DNA from: Phaeoceros laevis
Lineage: Eukaryota; Anthocerotophyta; Anthocerotopsida; Notothyladales
Length of the DNA stretch: 23,378 nt
Direction: 5' to 3'
Assembly (NCBI GenBank): GCA_049999765.1
Contig: JBNGIQ010005144.1
Span: 1-23,378 of the forward strand
Both the position numbers and the translations under genes were made by a program. Below, piece by piece: positions 7,901 through 17,497 of this stretch. Each line of letters opens with the position of its first letter. Position 1 is the stretch's first letter. Under the pieces are notes generated by a model. The model did no database searches and was not told the origin of the DNA. It worked only from the letters and a program-made list of their open reading frames with translations.

Positions 7901-9585
7901 TGTCCACCCTGGACCTGCACGGCAACCGCTTGGGCGGCCACATTCCGCAGGAGCTGGCCGGCCTGGCCCAGCTCACCTACCTGGATGTGGCGGACAACCT
8001 GCTGGGGGGCACCTTCCCCGCGGGCCTCTGCGCGCTGGAGCACCTCGTGTCGCTCAACGTCTCCCACAACCAGCTCCGGGGAAACGTGTCGCTCGGCGGT
8101 GATGAGTGCGGCCGATTCTGGCCAGCTGCCTTCGTGGGCAACCGGGGGCTGTGCTACCTATCCCGCTGCCAGCAGATCGGCGACAAGCACAAGGGGAGGA
8201 GTCCGTTGCTTCGGACGGCGGGGGGCCTGCTGGGCATCTGTATGGGCAGTGCCATGGCCTGCTTGTGCGTAGCGCTGGCCGTTCGCTGGTGGTTGCTGCT
8301 GCATCATCATCATCGTCCTAGTAGTATGCAGCATGCCATGATGAAGAAGAAGAAGAACAGTAAGGACGAGCCTCAGCAGCAGGGCGAGGAGGAGGATGGC
8401 AATAACAGTTACAAGGAGCAGGAGCAGCAGAAACAGCAACAACAACAACAGCCGCAGTCCACGGAGGACGAGGATGGCTACGAAAATGTGTCGGAGAAGA
8501 CCAAACTGAGGAGAATGAACAACAACTTGAAGAAGAAAAACCACTCAGTCTGGTCCAACAAGAAAAGCAGCAGCAGCAGCTCCTCCAGGGAAGAGGAGCC
8601 GCTGAGCATCAATGTCGCCATGTTCGAGCGGCCTCTGCTGCGCTTGAGCCTCGCCGACATCCTGCACGCCACCGACGGCTTCTGCAAGAGCAACATCATC
8701 GGCGACGGCGGCTTCGGCACGGTGTACAAAGCGGTGCTGCCGACCACGGCGCCACACGCCGCGGCGGACCGGGACCCCGGCTTGCAATTGCGCACCGTGG
8801 CAATCAAGAAGCTGGCTCAGGCTCGGGAGGGGCAGCAGGGCACCCGCGAGTTCCTGGCTGAGATGGAGACGCTGGGCAAGGTGAAGCACCCCAACCTGGT
8901 GCCGCTGCTGGGTTACTGCTCCCTGGGCCAGGAGAAGCTGCTGGTGTACGAGTACATGGCGCACGGCTCTCTCGATCTCTGGCTGCGCAACACCAACGAT
9001 AACATGCAGCAGCAGCAGCAGCAGCAGCTGGACTGGCCCAAGCGCATGCGCATCGCCCAGGGCGCCGCAAGGGGCCTCGCCTTCCTCCACCACGGCTTCG
9101 TCCCGCACATCATCCACCGCGACGTCAAGGCCTCCAACATCCTGCTCGACCACCACTTCGAGCCTCGCGTCGCCGACTTCGGCCTCGCCCGCCTCATCTC
9201 CGCCTACGACACGCACGTCAGCACCGACATCGCCGGCACCTTCGGCTACATCCCGCCCGAGTACGCTCAGACCTGGCGTTCCACCACGCGCGGCGACGTC
9301 TACAGCTTCGGCGTCATCTTGCTGGAGCTCCTGACAGGCAAGGAGCCCACCGGCCTCGACTTCAAGGACGTGGAGGGAGGCAACCTGGTGGGCTGGGCGC
9401 GCCAGATGGTCAGGCACGGCTTCCCTCTCCACGCAATCGTCGACCCTGCCATGCCCCACCACCACCACCACAGCACCAGCATGCTTAAGCTTTTGCAGGT
9501 AGCCACTCTGTGCACTGCCGACGATCCTGTTAAGCGTCCTACCATGTTGCAGGTCGTCAAATTCCTCAACCAGATAGACTCATGA
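4942..9585 (+). CDS. EMS1: EMS1/EXS-type LRR receptor-like kinase, intronless
   Basis: A 1547-residue plasma-membrane receptor kinase. In order: signal peptide (residues 1-37; M16 at 4987, just before the hydrophobic core, is an alternative start); LRR cap with the CKWYGVTC cysteines (71 and 78); about 38 plant-type LRRs (90-1053); a cysteine-containing C-cap; a transmembrane helix (about 1094-1119); a low-complexity basic/Q/S juxtamembrane region (about 1117-1220); kinase. Kinase features: glycine loop GDGGFGTVYK (1254-1263), lysine K1289, HRDVKASN with catalytic D1394, DFG at D1412, GTFGYIPPEYAQ. The kinase closely follows Arabidopsis EMS1 as I know it (IIGDGGFGTVYKA, METLGKVKHPNL, AARGLAFLHHGF, LTGKEPTG), and the SYVQHRGVLDLSWN segment is also of that type. 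EMS1 binds the small protein TPD1 to specify tapetal cells in flowering plants; the role here is unknown. It is longer than EMS1 (about 1190 residues). Oddities: an Asp/Thr-rich insert in LRR 19, Q7 inside the kinase (1356-1362), His runs, and a GC-rich coding strand. Confidence 0.93.
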   Translation: MTSVCLQQVRLGSWLMRFLLLLVLQYWCPYLLVAAGQASSDMASLLAIKHALITPAADTLSDWIPSASSPCKWYGVTCSNSSSGSLPELVTALDLSELQIQGTISPQLAGLTGLKQLNLSNNGLEGPIPDLSTLLNLEGLDLSSNWLVGGVPPSLAKLSRLQLVNLSYNSLSGSIDIPGGALPAGLRAVDLSGNQLVGHLEPAAWSSLKQLELLAAADNLLEGPLSGVWELVNLRHLDLGGNALSGPLGGGIGMLTKLRHLSLEGNLLNCEIPEEMGGAGGLEYVDLASCGLRGVIPGVWRRLHNLTWLDVSDNALTGGVEPVLLLPQLAYLDLGGNLLSGRIPQEELWSLVHLRHLDLGGNSFVGGGGLSAGMLNLTGLTGLDISGCGLGGSLPERIGYELPFLETLVVDGNGLSGSIPESVGQLTALRILSAAGNRLSGPLPASLGKCAQLTVLNLAFNSLEGPIPEQWAGLRGLGSLSLQGNRVSGAVPAWFPQLPALTAVTLSSNRLEGGVPWQELGRCRLLATLALDDNSLTGSIADGEDDDDDKLLCRPPPTTTTRSSTSTRWAPALRDLNLGHNRLSGPIGRGLRWCLSLNRLELRGNLLNGSIPGYLVAALPQLQVLGLEGNQLSGPLPEELWSNNSSSSSLLMEIALGSNRLEGPLSPPSSAAGNLPPRLQYLKLDDNRLTGSLPASLGNLTDLAWLSVRGNSVSGAIPAELFRCAKLSTLNLGSNQLSGPIPQQVGRLHSLEYLDLSHNALSGDIPADIFCGRGGPFNNDNNNQASYVQHRGVLDLSWNRRLTGIISSWPIGDCTLLVELQLAGNALSGSIPGAGLARLPNLTNLDLSHNSLDGSIPAELGDAPRLQALNLAANRLTGPIPPQLRNLRSLAVLNLSSNGLEGGIPDQLPTDLYLLDVSANKLAGEVPPSLSGLLELAFLHLGENRLSGGISALLSQAAVWRQMQLLNLSCNSLSGPLPPVLGKVTGLSTLDLHGNRLGGHIPQELAGLAQLTYLDVADNLLGGTFPAGLCALEHLVSLNVSHNQLRGNVSLGGDECGRFWPAAFVGNRGLCYLSRCQQIGDKHKGRSPLLRTAGGLLGICMGSAMACLCVALAVRWWLLLHHHHRPSSMQHAMMKKKKNSKDEPQQQGEEEDGNNSYKEQEQQKQQQQQQPQSTEDEDGYENVSEKTKLRRMNNNLKKKNHSVWSNKKSSSSSSSREEEPLSINVAMFERPLLRLSLADILHATDGFCKSNIIGDGGFGTVYKAVLPTTAPHAAADRDPGLQLRTVAIKKLAQAREGQQGTREFLAEMETLGKVKHPNLVPLLGYCSLGQEKLLVYEYMAHGSLDLWLRNTNDNMQQQQQQQLDWPKRMRIAQGAARGLAFLHHGFVPHIIHRDVKASNILLDHHFEPRVADFGLARLISAYDTHVSTDIAGTFGYIPPEYAQTWRSTTRGDVYSFGVILLELLTGKEPTGLDFKDVEGGNLVGWARQMVRHGFPLHAIVDPAMPHHHHHSTSMLKLLQVATLCTADDPVKRPTMLQVVKFLNQIDS

Positions 9586-9590
9586 CACAT

Positions 9591-9596
9591 AATAAA
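9591..9596 (+). terminator. AATAAA polyadenylation-type signal
   Basis: AATAAA lies only 5 nt after the TGA stop (9583-9585) of the EMS1-like gene. Plant near-upstream elements lie about 10-30 nt before the cleavage site, so using it would give a very short 3' UTR. It may be coincidence. Confidence 0.35.
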
Positions 9597-10374
9597 CGCT
9601 GCCTTCCTAGTTCTCTTGTTGTCCGCCCCAGCCCCCTGGCTGGCAGGATATCCGTATAGTAGGCCAACACAACAACAAAACTCCTCGACACACTAACTCA
9701 TGCTTGCGTGCTCTATTTCCTCTCTATGTTCTAGACTACCACACGCAGCAAAACTTTGTTACTTGTGCATCTCTCTTGTTTCCGCAAGTTGAGCCACACA
9801 CAACCCCTGCAGGGCCTAGAAGAGATGTTCCACATTCAGTGTTCGGAGCAAACATTGTATTTTATACATGACAAAGCCACTCATCTCAAACTGCACGCCA
9901 CATTTCGCGCAACAACAGGATTGGTGACACAGCAGCTACTTTCGAACCGTTTTCCACAGTCTTCCCTGAGTTCAGGTGACAAGTGATTTGCACTCTTAAA
10001 AAAAATGACAAATGATCTGCACTCTTAAAAAAAAGACCAGATGCCTTTGATAACAAAATTGGCCATCCAAAACTCTGCTTGTGGTGGACATATGGAGCGA
10101 AAGCCAACTCCATAAAACCGAACCACCCACATGACCTCGTCCTTTTTCTCCCAAACCTTGAGAGTGGGTCATCCTGAGCTCACCATTGCCATGTTGGTGT
10201 GACAAGTTTGACAGGCAAACATTTCAAGTGCATACATTACATCAACGACATCCCTTAAATACATATGAACTTTATGGATGTCACACATACATGCTCCATA
10301 AACACACAACGGGGCTTTCATTCTAGTGACACTGCCGGCTCAACATTAGAGGCATTGCTGATTTGCCAACAAGC
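9597..10374. other. Intergenic space between convergent receptor genes
   Basis: No gene is seen. It must contain the 3' UTRs of both receptor genes. Small reading frames here lack motifs. The one distinct feature is the 29-bp tandem duplication listed separately. Confidence 0.6.
9978..10035. repeat. Two-copy 29-bp tandem repeat
   Basis: GACAAGTGATTTGCACTCTT plus an A run (9978-10006) is followed immediately by GACAAATGATCTGCACTCTT plus an A run (10007-10035), with few differences. Confidence 0.85.
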
Positions 10375-13300
10375 TCAAAAAGCCTTTGACAGCAATTTTC
10401 TCATGGTCAGACGTCTTTGCTTGAGAGAATTGGCTTCCAGTAGAATTTTCTCCAGTACTTTCACGCAATCGAGCATACTTGGTCGGTCTGTAGAATAATC
10501 CTTTACACAAAGCCTTGCAAGATTGGCCAGTTTGACTGCGCTCCTAGTAGAGTACTCCCCCAAATCCAAGTCCAAAATTCTCCTCAACATCTTTGCTTCT
10601 GTAAGAAAAGGTGTCGCCTGCCATCCAACAACACTTTTATTTGTCAAATCTGCCCATACGCCCATACCGCTTTGGACATTAGCAGTCAACAAGATAAAAA
10701 GGGAACCTTACCCAGGATACAATGCCTTGACCACTCTCATCACCATCCCCTTTCACAACTGGTGGCATCCCAGTCAGAAGCTGCAGAAGTACGACACCAA
10801 AAGCATACACATCTGACTTTGAAGTGAGCTGCCCCGTCTGTTGTCAAACGCCAGGAATATCAGCAAACCAGGCGTTCCATTCGGGAGTTGATCACGACTT
10901 TGCTTCAACAAAAAGGTTACACTGGAGTACCGCTGTGTATTCAGGATCGAAGTAACCAAAGGTACCAATCACACGAGTGCTGACATGACTCCTTCGAGGA
11001 TCAGTCATCACTCTTGCCAGCCCAAAATCAGAAACCTGGCACAAGGTAAGGTGAGTCGGACATCCGAAACATAATTTGCACACGCCAGTGAAAAGCCAGA
11101 TGAACACACCCGGGCTTGGAATCCACTGTCGAGCAGTATGTTTGAGCTTTTGAAATCTCGATGAACAATTGGCACACCTAACCCAGCTCCACTGTGCAAG
11201 TAATCCAACGCCTTCGCAGCACCATATGCAATTAGTAATCTTTTATGCATATCCAACTTTCCTCCCGACACAATTGCCTGCTTGGCTGTAACACATAGCA
11301 GGTCCATTGAAGCCCACTCAAATGTTTAGCCTGACTCCTAAAGCTACAGTATAGAAGATATGACACCTGAAAGCAAATAGTTGCTCGCTGCTACAGGACC
11401 TTCTCAAGTGAAGCTTGATAACCAACGTCAGTAAGGTACTCCAGCAAATGTAGGACAACCTTTCAAGTAGTCATGCAGAGACCCATTTGGCATGTAGTCA
11501 TAGACTATCAGCCTATGCCTGCTATCTGCGCAGTAGCCCAGCAGTTTCACCAGATTTGGATGATTCAAGCGACTGAGCATGTCCACCTCCACACGAAACT
11601 CCCGTTCCCCTTGTGCCCCGCAGATCTGATCATCCATTTGCTTGATTGCAACCACCTATATTAGACACTCCACTTACAAATGGTTAAGCGTCCAACAAAC
11701 CATTTCGCACAAGTGGGAATAGATAATACTAAAACTTCACACAACAATCTTTTTTCAATAGATTCTCCCCATTTCACTTCAAGTCACTATTAACTTGCAA
11801 TACTTTTCCAGTTGAGAGCATTGCTCGATAGACACGGCCAAATCCACCCTCGCCTATCAGTTGTTTTTCGTCAAAGTTATTGCACGCAAACTGAAGTTCT
11901 CTGTAAGTGAATATCTGCCGTGACGTATTCAAAGGAAATGGACCCCGAAACATTGAAAACTCTTCGTAAGCTGCATTTGGATCTGAACTTGATGAGCCTG
12001 CCTCACGCCTCAACCCTGTCAGAAGACGATTTATTAGCTCTGCTTGCCTTTGCCACTACGGAAATGAGAATTCTACTCAAATGACTTCACCCAAGCAGAT
12101 ATCTTGTTAATGCTATGCAACACGTAAGCTGTAGTGAAACCAGAGAGTATCAAGAGCCCAACGCAATTGCAGATATAGACAAATACCACAATGCACAGGC
12201 TGCTGCTTACATGTAGAATCCTCAGCAGCCACGTTTCGTTTCCATCTTTGGTACATAAAACAAGCACTTGAAAAAAGGGTTGCAAAAAACAAGATGGTGG
12301 ACCCCAAAGTAATGCCAACGATTGCTAGCGCGCTCAGTCCTCCCTTCTTAGTTTGCAGGGGAGCAGGAGTAGGCGGGTTGCAAAGAATCCATTTTGGGAG
12401 AACCACACACATTACCTGCGAGACAACTCTGCACATGATCAACAGATACTTCAGGTACAACCCTAGAAGAATTCACCTACCAGGAACACCCATAGTCAAA
12501 TCCAACCAGCATGATATTGGCAAAAACGTTTTCCATCTCTACCACTAACTGCTTGTAACCACGGCTACATACCCTGGAAGTAAATTCCGTACACTCTGTG
12601 GAGCAGAACGAAGAGCTGATTGAGGTAGCGATCTGCAGCAATCAGGGGACGGAGGCCAAAGCTTAAGCGTTCATCTCACCACCCACATGCCACCTTAAGA
12701 TGACAAACTAAAGGACATGAGCACAAACTTACAAATACTTCAGACTAGGTGAAAACTCTGGCCAATCAGGCCAATCCACCACAAAGTCATTCCCTTCGAG
12801 ACCCCTGAAAGCAAGGTGAAGGATTTCAAGGACAGCAACTGATTCAAGGCCGGGGACTGGGTGACGCACAAAGAAATTCTCATGGTGAAGAAATGAACGT
12901 TCAGAAATAAGGTGAACACATATGCAGAATTTCGGGCAAGCGATTCCTTTCTTTGTTTGACAGCAGGTTAAGCGATCAGCACTCACATAACTTGGACACT
13001 AGTTTTCCATACATCTTTGGGTACATGACAGTTTCTTGCAAATTTGTTGCGTTCCAAGTCTCTGAGACAAGCATGCACCCAGGAAAGTGGTGTCACTGCA
13101 AACTCCAACTCGCTGTCCTGCATTGAGCACTATACACAGGTCCCCATTGGCAAAATAACACAAAAATGGCCCTCATACAAACACGAGCTGGTGTTCAGCA
13201 CCGCTCACAGTCATGTTGCCAAAAATGCGAAATTTACCCTGATGTATCACTACAGTATGATCGAATCAATAACCGGTTCGTGAGAATACAACAACGCTTA

Positions 13301-15075
13301 CACATATCCAAAGACAGGGTCTCTTCTAAGATGGCAGAAATAAATGCTTGTGGATGAAAGACATACTCTGAGTGCCTTGAAGAAGCAGTCACCAATCTCT
13401 GTTCTCAAATCTATTGGAGCTACAAATCTTACAGTGCAACAAGCTTGGTAAGGTCGTTGATCCCAACTGGGAATTGCCCTTGTAAGCTATTTCCGCCGAG
13501 CAACCTGTTTGATATCATCACCATATGCATCGAAGTAGTAGGATATAAAAAATCGATACACGGCATTCTCACACATCACATGCTCCAATAGCATCATAAA
13601 AGGATCTGAAGAACCAGACCAAGGCAGCTTACAGTTGGCTCTCAATTAATTCTAGCCCTAATGGTGAGCTAAAACATGAACGGAGTCAAAGGTCAGGTTG
13701 GTAGCTAACAAGTACTGCAGGTTACTGAATGAACTCAGGCTGAAGCTCAAGCTGTCGAATCCATTTCTTGTCAAAGACCTATAGAACAGTGGAGCGTCTG
13801 ATTCCCAAAACAAAATATCCACTGCATTTGTTTCCTAGACAAGCTGCAAGGTCAAAATTGCAAAACGCACTTGCCCACTACATATTCTAGATATAAATAA
13901 TGTGCCCCTTAAGATTCACTGTCAAAAAAGTCTGCAGGCACTCACAGGACTTCCAAGCTTGTCAACCGAGCCAAATCAGCTGGTAAAGCACCAGAAAACT
14001 GGTTATACGAAAGATCCCTAGCACCAATTACACAGCACAAGAATATACACAGTGATAAGCTTTTACGAATTCCAAGGAGTGCTCGTGTTCTAAAGCACCA
14101 CCAGCGGACTAAAAAAGAAAGAAAGGTGTAAGCAAGAGCAAGTAATAGCGATTAAAGAATCCTAGCGGCAGAGGTGTTACTCCTTACAATTCAGTAAGTA
14201 GCGCAAGCCCAAAAAGGGTGTCAGGGATACTTCCGGAAAAATTGTTCTGACCCAGTATCCTAAAGACAGACCGTAAGTACACACAAATCTTTGCAGAAGG
14301 AAATGCAGCTTCAACCGAAAATTACTACTGAGGAAAGCCAAGAGAAGCTGGGCTAGTACTGAAAGAACTCCATAGGAACTCCGTTGGGATGTCCTCCCTG
14401 AAAAGGATGCAAAACCCTGAAACAATGCATACGATTCTCAAGTATGAGGCAAGCAAGAACTTGGGACTCACAAATGTGTTAAATTTGGGAGTGCGGAAAA
14501 GAGCTCCCGTGGCAGAGGTCCTGAGAGCCCATGCCTGGTGAGGTTCCTGACATCAATCAGAGGATACCCACTCCTTATCAATCTCGTGTACACCTTACGT
14601 TCTATTTTGGTGACCCAGCTCTCCCACCACCCAAAACACAAAGACGCGTTGGTCCAACTGTAAAAAGGCTTACAGGGTGGAAATCTCAACAGCGTTGCAG
14701 AGAATTCCGTCCCACGGTTTACTACGGTCACAAGGATCTGTGTCCACTCGCCATGACTGGATGTTCCAACCACTGGAAGTAGAGATAGCGTGCAATTTTG
14801 TCCCTGAGTGACATACACCATCATCAGACGGCACAAGAAATGACAGTAGCATAACATGGGACAAGACACCACTGGCAAGAGCCTGGGGTCAACAGTTTAT
14901 TTCGAGGACCAGACCTCCAGGAAAGTCCACTCCATCGGACACTACCTTGTTCCCGAGATATGACAGAGGCCAAAGCAAGGTTGCAAGCAACCACAAGGAC
15001 CAGATATAAAAGAAAAGCCAATTGAGTCGTTGCTTTCTGATTCACAGGTACTAATGCCTTGCAAGACAACGGCAT
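10375..15075 (-). CDS. LRR receptor-like kinase with PBL28-like kinase domain, 17 exons
   Basis: Hand-built minus-strand model; exons: 15075-14946, 14803-14674, 14546-14472, 14259-14188, 14017-13946, 13778-13710, 13504-13433, 13061-12987, 12804-12733, about 12640-12581, about 12428-12211, 12015-11804, 11655-11460, 11285-11110, 11035-10931, 10837-10712, 10617-10375. All introns are GT-AG, phases agree, and the sum is 2103 nt (700 residues). Exon 1 is a signal peptide ([18 protein letters not shown]); exon 2 the LRR cap ([14 protein letters not shown]). Exons 3-9 each encode about one LRR (69-75 nt, phase 2). Exon 11 holds the membrane helix ([15 protein letters not shown]). The kinase has [15 protein letters not shown] (K at 11641-11643), [11 protein letters not shown] (D at 11027-11029) and [12 protein letters not shown], so it is an intact RD kinase. 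It resembles Arabidopsis PBL28, a cytoplasmic kinase, but here carries an LRR ectodomain. Exons 10-11 are the least certain. The ligand is unknown. It converges on the EMS1-like gene. Confidence 0.82.
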
Positions 15076-16268
15076 CCCCAGCAAATCTGTGTCGCCCTGC
15101 AAAAGCATCCTCAGGTCGTCAACTAGCGAAAGACCTTCGGTCTATGGACAGACCCCGTGCAAGTATGGAAACACCGGACCTACCTACCCTACCTACCCAC
15201 ACAATTCACTCCTGCATAGCGGACGGCCTCAAGTCTGCAGAAACAGAAACAGAACTCATATACAAGTCGGCAACTGTTGGGGACCCTGGAAACTTTGATG
15301 TGGGTACCATTGGTGGTTCGTTCATCTTTTGCGTTGATGTTCGTGTAGATGGGCAGTCGCACAATCCCCAAGCCACTGAACACTCACCATCTTCCAGCTG
15401 AAAATGAGCGCGGATAAATCTCCATATCCTAGCCAGTTTTACGACCCATAACGGATATGCATCCGTGTGAAGCTAGCAACACGTGTGGCGTTAATGGGCT
15501 GCGACGGCGTCACGCAAGGTCAGACTATAGTAAGCCTTCGTTTAGGCAGGAGGCACAGCACCTCCGCAACTCCAAACAAACTGTGCGGAGGTACGACAGC
15601 TACACATGACCAGCTGACCCTACGGTATTCACGAGAACCCACAGAATGAGCGGCTGACATATCCATCGATACCGGAACAAGGCGAGACAAAAAGCTCACC
15701 GCAGGTCCCTGCAAAGTACGGATTTGCTGCTGGCCTGAAGAATGATATCGACAACTTCTATCGCCGCAAGCTCGCGAGATTCAAGGCAACGATCACCCTC
15801 CAATTTTCAACGGTAAGAAGCGACCAACGGGCCGTCAGGGACTCGAGAATTTGGGAACCAACCAGGTAGTGAGTCTTAAGTGAAGGCGGACAAGGTCCAA
15901 TTGGAGGTGCTTGATAGGACTACTTGCCTAGTCTGCAGGCGTGGTTGCAATCAGTTATTGTCGTTGGCGTCTAAGATTGTAGCAGTGGCAGAATGCAAGT
16001 AAGGTGAGATAGATCGATTAATTTCCACTGATAACATGATCGCCCAAATGGATAGAAGGGTAGATCGATCCGGTTCAGCGTCGAATGTACGTTCCAGTCT
16101 GAACGCGTTCCCCTTGGGGAACAGGTTTTTTAAGATCGGGAAAAAGTTCCGTGCTAGGGTTTTGGGGCTTCCGGGAACAACGCGTTCGCAGCGGCAGCAC
16201 TGCCAATTCAGCATTGCTGCTGCGAATTCACAGCGGGTGCGATTTGGCAGCAGCTGCCACTTGCGGGG
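15076..16268. other. 5' flank of the second receptor gene and gene-free DNA
   Basis: No supported gene. The part next to 15075 should contain the promoter and leader of the minus-strand receptor. Frames near 15030-15400 and 16036-16455 have no recognisable motif. A perfect 7-bp inverted repeat (GTTCCCC TT GGGGAAC, 16107-16122) and two AACGCGTT palindromes (near 16102 and 16179) occur in the right part. Confidence 0.5.
15480..15485. promoter_or_regulatory. G-box-like CACGTG
   Basis: CACGTG inside ACACGTGT, about 400 bp upstream of the proposed start of the minus-strand receptor. G-boxes bind plant bZIP and bHLH factors. A 6-bp word occurs often by chance, so this is only a candidate. Confidence 0.25.
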
Positions 16269-16353
16269 TCCAGCCCGCGTCTGTGCGATACTCGGGTGGC
16301 CCCACGCCGGTACCGGCTACGCCCGGGACGGGACCGCCTCTCTCTCTCTCTCA
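16269..16353 (+). repeat. GC-rich repeat, copy 1 (inverted pair)
   Basis: This begins CCAGCCCGCG, contains TCGGGTGGCCCCACG and GGTACCGG, and ends in a CT run. It matches the minus strand of about 17498-17582 over about 85 bp with clear but imperfect identity. Flanking DNA does not match, and I see no target-site duplication. Confidence 0.7.
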
Positions 16354-16499
16354 CATCCCCCTCTCTTCCCTCTTCCTTCACGTTTGCTCCATCACAGTCT
16401 CACATTCGACGTCACAAATAAGTTAGACTTGGCGCAAGTGCAGTGCACTACATAGCGCAAGACATAGCGCAAGTGCAGTGCATTGTGCTAACAAGCTTC

Positions 16500-16985
16500 A
16501 AGCACATAGCCACCCAACTATGAAGTTCTATGAAGTTGTAGGAGTAGTGTGAAGGAGGTATCATAGAACTTTGAATTAGAAATAACTATATGATTTATAA
16601 AAGCGTAATAAGTTTCTTATGAAATAGATTTTGGTATAAAATACCAAATTCTCATTTGATTGACACTTATTTGGTATCTCAAAATTGTGCGTTGGTATAA
16701 AATAGCAAATTCTCATTTGATTGACAGTTATTTGGTATCTCGAAATTGTTATTAGATTCTAGGAGGTCAAAAAGATAGCCACTCAAGTAGAAAGTTGTAA
16801 GAGTACTAGAAGCTGGTCGGAAGTTAGGAAGAACCTATCATAAGATATGGAAAATAGTTATTATATAGAAAATAGTTATATTCTTTATAAAAATAAAATA
16901 GTCTTCTTGTAATTTAATTTTTTGGTTTAAAATATTAAATTTTCATTTTATTGATAATTATTTGGTATCTAAAAAATGTACAAAG
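16500..16985. repeat. AT-rich diverged tandem repeats
   Basis: A block starting TTGGTATAAAATA and ending ATTTGGTATCTC...ATTG occurs at 16631-16691 and again directly at 16692-16750 (61-bp period), and in weaker form at 16922-16981. A preceding block (TAGCCAC, AAGTTGTA, ATCATA, TTTATAAAA; about 16505-16630) recurs at about 16773-16920. This indicates an older larger duplication of about 265-290 bp. The TTGGTATAAAATACCAA part is itself a palindrome (16631-16647). No coding sequence. Confidence 0.75.
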
Positions 16986-17497
16986 ACTTATCATGCTCGA
17001 TTGAGCTAGACCTTGTGGGCTTTTGTCTTTAGACCAGGTACAAAGTGAAGAGTTATGAATCAAAAAATTGCATGACATGTGCCATAACATAGATCAAAAG
17101 CAGAATGTCACAAACTCCTCTCCTAGACTTATAGTATTGTACTCATGCAAGATTTGATGGGCTGTTGGGACTCTCGGCGGGACTTCAACCGATCCCACTA
17201 ATCTCCTGCCAAACAGGAAGGTATGGGATACCCAAGTGGTATCCAGATCCAAGGAAGAACATGGAGCCAAAAATCATCCAGGATACATTTGAAACTAGCA
17301 TTTGAGCCCATTTTATAAATGGCCAACATATCCGAAATGCTGAATGCCATAAATCCTTCTTGTAGACTTCTACTCATGCAGCACATGGCGGGGCCATGTG
17401 TCCGTTTATCCCGACGGGGTAGGTAAAGAGGATGGGGGCGATACAAGCCCAAGGCGAAACAACCGGGACACATTAAGAGGACAATGTGAGAGGCGGC
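16986..17497. other. Interior between the inverted repeats, no gene seen
   Basis: Nonrepetitive sequence between the AT-rich tandem repeats and copy 2 of the GC-rich repeat. A 119-residue minus-strand frame (17198-17557) overlaps the repeat and has no recognisable domain. No transposase is visible. Confidence 0.5.

Noticed and set aside
6934-8067. 377-residue minus-strand frame inside the EMS1-like gene
   Set aside because: The repetitive V-Q/A-rich pattern has the LRR period, so it is a shadow of the sense gene.
7053-8102. 349-residue plus-strand frame overlapping the EMS1-like gene
   Set aside because: Pro/Gly/Ala/Arg-rich out-of-frame reading of the LRRs with no motif of its own.
8545-9471. 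308-residue minus-strand frame opposite the kinase
   Set aside because: The opposite strand encodes all the kinase motifs; this is a shadow frame.
14177-14425. Extra LRR exon between exons 3 and 4 of the minus-strand receptor
   Set aside because: Splicing exon 3 (ends THL) directly to exon 4 (ILGQNNFSG) gives proper LRR spacing. Candidate exons between them hit stops or lack donors.
14468-14878. 136-residue frame as the true N-terminus of the second receptor
   Set aside because: It reads the LRR cap out of frame. The other frame gives [14 protein letters not shown] and joins an upstream signal-peptide exon in the correct phase.
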